Source: Bradyrhizobium sp. CB82 (GTDB lineage: Bacteria > Pseudomonadota > Alphaproteobacteria > Rhizobiales > Xanthobacteraceae). Taken from it: 64,000 nucleotides of DNA. The DNA is taken from positions 310,001-374,000 of the forward strand of contig NZ_CP121651.1 in the NCBI RefSeq assembly GCF_029714405.1, given 5' to 3'. Below are positions 62,524 through 64,000 of the stretch, piece after piece. The position numbers and the translations under genes are program-made. How positions within the stretch are numbered: position 1 is the first letter of the stretch; every line of letters begins with the position of its first letter. The notes below the pieces were generated by a model. It was not told where the DNA came from. It did no database searches and saw only the letters and a program-made list of their open reading frames with translations.

Positions 62524-63165
62524 ATGAAGGGGTTCTTTCTCATGCGATATCCGATAGAGATCGCACCGAAGAATGGGCACATCATCGTGCTCGAAGATGA
62601 AGCGAGCGGAAGCCTCGCAGTTGCTCGCTGGTGTCCTGAGACCGAGGAATGGATCGGCGAGTACGACGAGACACTCGATATGACGCCCTCGCATTGGTAC
62701 CCAAGCTACTGCTTTTTTGAGTCGCTGGGAGCCGATGCGCTGGACGCGGGACCCGGCTCGCTCAAATCCAATGCAGCAGAGAACGTTCGGAAGATGGCAT
62801 CACACAAGCGCGGAGGATCATCTCCGCGTTATTGGATTGCCGCAATGGTGATCGCAGGTGTCGTTGGCGGGGTTTATCTTGAGCGGGCAATGCCGCGTTT
62901 TCAGGTGCTCTCTACTACCGCACTTGAAGGCGATGCCGCAAAGGCGCGAGGTACGACCACGACCACGACGACGGGATTGGCCCCCTCACACGGCAGCAAC
63001 GCAGCCAGCGAAGTGGCGCAACCCAAACAATCGATCGAGAGCGTCACGACGGAGCTGCGGCGGTCTCTCCAGCAGGAGCACGACAGGGCGGAGACGCTGG
63101 CCGCTGAATTGGCACAGGTACGCGGAGACCTGGAAGAGAAGAGGGGATGTCCCGATCGCTGTTGA
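62524..63165 (+). CDS. Hypothetical single-span membrane protein, 3' end cut by an IS
   Basis: Up to 213 residues. The N-terminal part RYPIEIAPKNGHIIVLEDEA, WCPETEEWIGEYDETLDMTP and SHWYP resembles a short soluble domain common in rhizobia. One transmembrane segment follows (YWIAAMVIAGVVGGVYL), then a run of seven Thr and a coiled coil (ELRRSLQQEHDRAETLAAEL). The end KRGCPDRC is foreign and coincides with the IS256 edge, so the true C-terminus is missing. The start may be the second ATG (62542). Confidence 0.6.
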   Translation: MKGFFLMRYPIEIAPKNGHIIVLEDEASGSLAVARWCPETEEWIGEYDETLDMTPSHWYPSYCFFESLGADALDAGPGSLKSNAAENVRKMASHKRGGSSPRYWIAAMVIAGVVGGVYLERAMPRFQVLSTTALEGDAAKARGTTTTTTTGLAPSHGSNAASEVAQPKQSIESVTTELRRSLQQEHDRAETLAAELAQVRGDLEEKRGCPDRC

Positions 63166-63197
63166 ACTACGTCGGGCCGACGTTGCCGGAATGAATG

Positions 63198-64000
63198 TTA
63201 CGCGGCCCTCGTGACGTGGGCAACGGGGTTGATCGTCATGCGATTGTGGCGAGCTTGAAGGGCCGCACGCAAAACCGACAATTGCTTATGCGCCTTCAAT
63301 CGTCGGAAGCCCTTGTTGGCCTCGATCATGCCGGCCGCGACCCATCGCAAGGCCATGCCGGCATCCCGCCAGCGTTTGATGTTGCGCGTGACGCGGCGAA
63401 TGGTGCCCATCATGTTCTCGGCGATGTTGGTACAAGCGAGCGATCGACGAAGCTCCTTCGGCAGCTTCAACCGGACGACAGTCAGGATTTCGTCGAGGCC
63501 TTCGAGGATGCTGGCCGCTACGCCGGGCCATTGCTGGTCGAGTCGACGCGCGAGATTGCGGATCAATTTTTCAGCCTTGTCGGCGTCATCGAGCTCCCAG
63601 GCCTGGCGCAGCACCCGACGGGTGGCCGCATGATGCTCTTTCGGCAGGCGTTCCATGATGTTGCGCGCCTTGTGGATCTGGCAGCGCTGGATCGCAGCGG
63701 CCGAACCGAAGGTGCGGCGGATCGCCTTCGACAACGCCTTCGCGCCGTCGGCGATGAACAGTCTTGGCACCGTCGGGTCGAGCCCGCGCGAGACCAGGTT
63801 GTCCAGCAGGGCCTGAACCGTTGCGGCGTTCTCGGTCGCCCCTTCCACCAGCGCCAGCGGATGCTTGTTGCCTTCGCCGTCAACCCCGATCGCGGCCACC
63901 AGCACGAGATCGTCGCCGAGATGCAGCCCGTCGATTTGGACCACCAGAAGGTCGAGCGCGGACAGATCGGCAGCCATGAAGTCGGCCAGCCGCGCCGCCG
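63198..64000 (-). CDS. IS256-family transposase, partial (continues beyond the window)
   Basis: The C-terminal 260 or so residues: LLVVQIDGLHLGDDLVLVAA (first Asp), PRLFIADGAKALSKAIRRTF (second Asp), QRCQIHKARNIMERLPKEHH and RSLACTNIAENMMGTIRRVT (Glu region NIAEN). The frame is open to the right edge. It is a different IS256 subgroup from the element at 41-44 kb, where the motif is TNPIES. Confidence 0.9.
   Translation of the reverse strand, partial: AARLADFMAADLSALDLLVVQIDGLHLGDDLVLVAAIGVDGEGNKHPLALVEGATENAATVQALLDNLVSRGLDPTVPRLFIADGAKALSKAIRRTFGSAAAIQRCQIHKARNIMERLPKEHHAATRRVLRQAWELDDADKAEKLIRNLARRLDQQWPGVAASILEGLDEILTVVRLKLPKELRRSLACTNIAENMMGTIRRVTRNIKRWRDAGMALRWVAAGMIEANKGFRRLKAHKQLSVLRAALQARHNRMTINPVAHVTRAA

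Noticed and set aside
1..64000. CRISPR array, rRNA or tRNA genes
   Set aside because: No regularly spaced repeats and no tRNA-like cloverleaf or rRNA sequence was found by eye; a covariance-model scan would settle tRNAs next to the integrase.

Overview
The window looks like Bradyrhizobium or a close relative in the Nitrobacteraceae. It is GC-rich, it carries many small secreted or cysteine-bearing proteins of types common in that genus, and it combines several ABC-fed catabolic operons with dense insertion-sequence debris, as in a genomic or symbiosis island. This assignment rests on recognising protein families by eye. No rRNA, tRNA or CRISPR array was seen.

Layout. 0.5-2.4 kb: a caspase-fold (peptidase C14) secreted protein. 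2.5-15 kb: a decayed accessory zone. It holds an XRE-regulator mini-operon, a winged-helix gene and a tyrosine integrase, nearly all interrupted by single-base frameshifts, then an HI1419/HI1420-type toxin-antitoxin pair with a frameshifted toxin, and remnants of IS481, IS66, IS91 and IS3. 15.6-21.3 kb: one 1884-residue pseudokinase / AAA ATPase / GAF / PAS / histidine kinase. 21.5-27.6 kb: an amide or urea-type ABC importer (two permeases, a Tat-exported binding protein, two ATPases) that ends in an amidase. 27.7-28.7 kb: a broken MFS transporter.

29-35.7 kb: a minus-strand operon encoding a dicarboxylate symporter, an acyl-CoA hydratase-like protein, a class III CoA-transferase, a CitE-like lyase and a fumarase-superfamily lyase. 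It is transcribed divergently from a LysR regulator that has a perfect T-N11-A site. The enzyme set matches the logic of itaconate, mesaconate or citramalate degradation: import, CoA activation, hydration, C-C cleavage. 35.8-41 kb: small Bradyrhizobium-type genes mixed with IS5 and ISNCY remnants. 41.1-44.3 kb: an IS256-family element with intact ends and a 9-bp target duplication, split by an IS110-family element whose exact ends, 2-bp core and candidate bridge RNA can be read.

46.1-55.4 kb: a plus-strand sugar-acid operon. It contains a GntR regulator with a 23-bp palindrome over its own start codon, a small monooxygenase-like protein, an HpaI-type aldolase, a D-2-hydroxyacid dehydrogenase, a complete CUT1 ABC importer and a 654-residue protein that I read as a D-apionate lactonase. 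The aldolase plus dehydrogenase in place of the known apionate genes is the best candidate here for an undescribed pathway. 55.4-64 kb: small genes, paired hairpin terminators, a group II intron fragment, truncated VanZ and Crp genes, and an IS256-family transposase running off the right edge.

Frameshifts are frequent in the accessory parts and absent from the three catabolic operons and the giant kinase. That points to real decay more than to uniformly poor sequence, although sequencing error cannot be excluded from one window.
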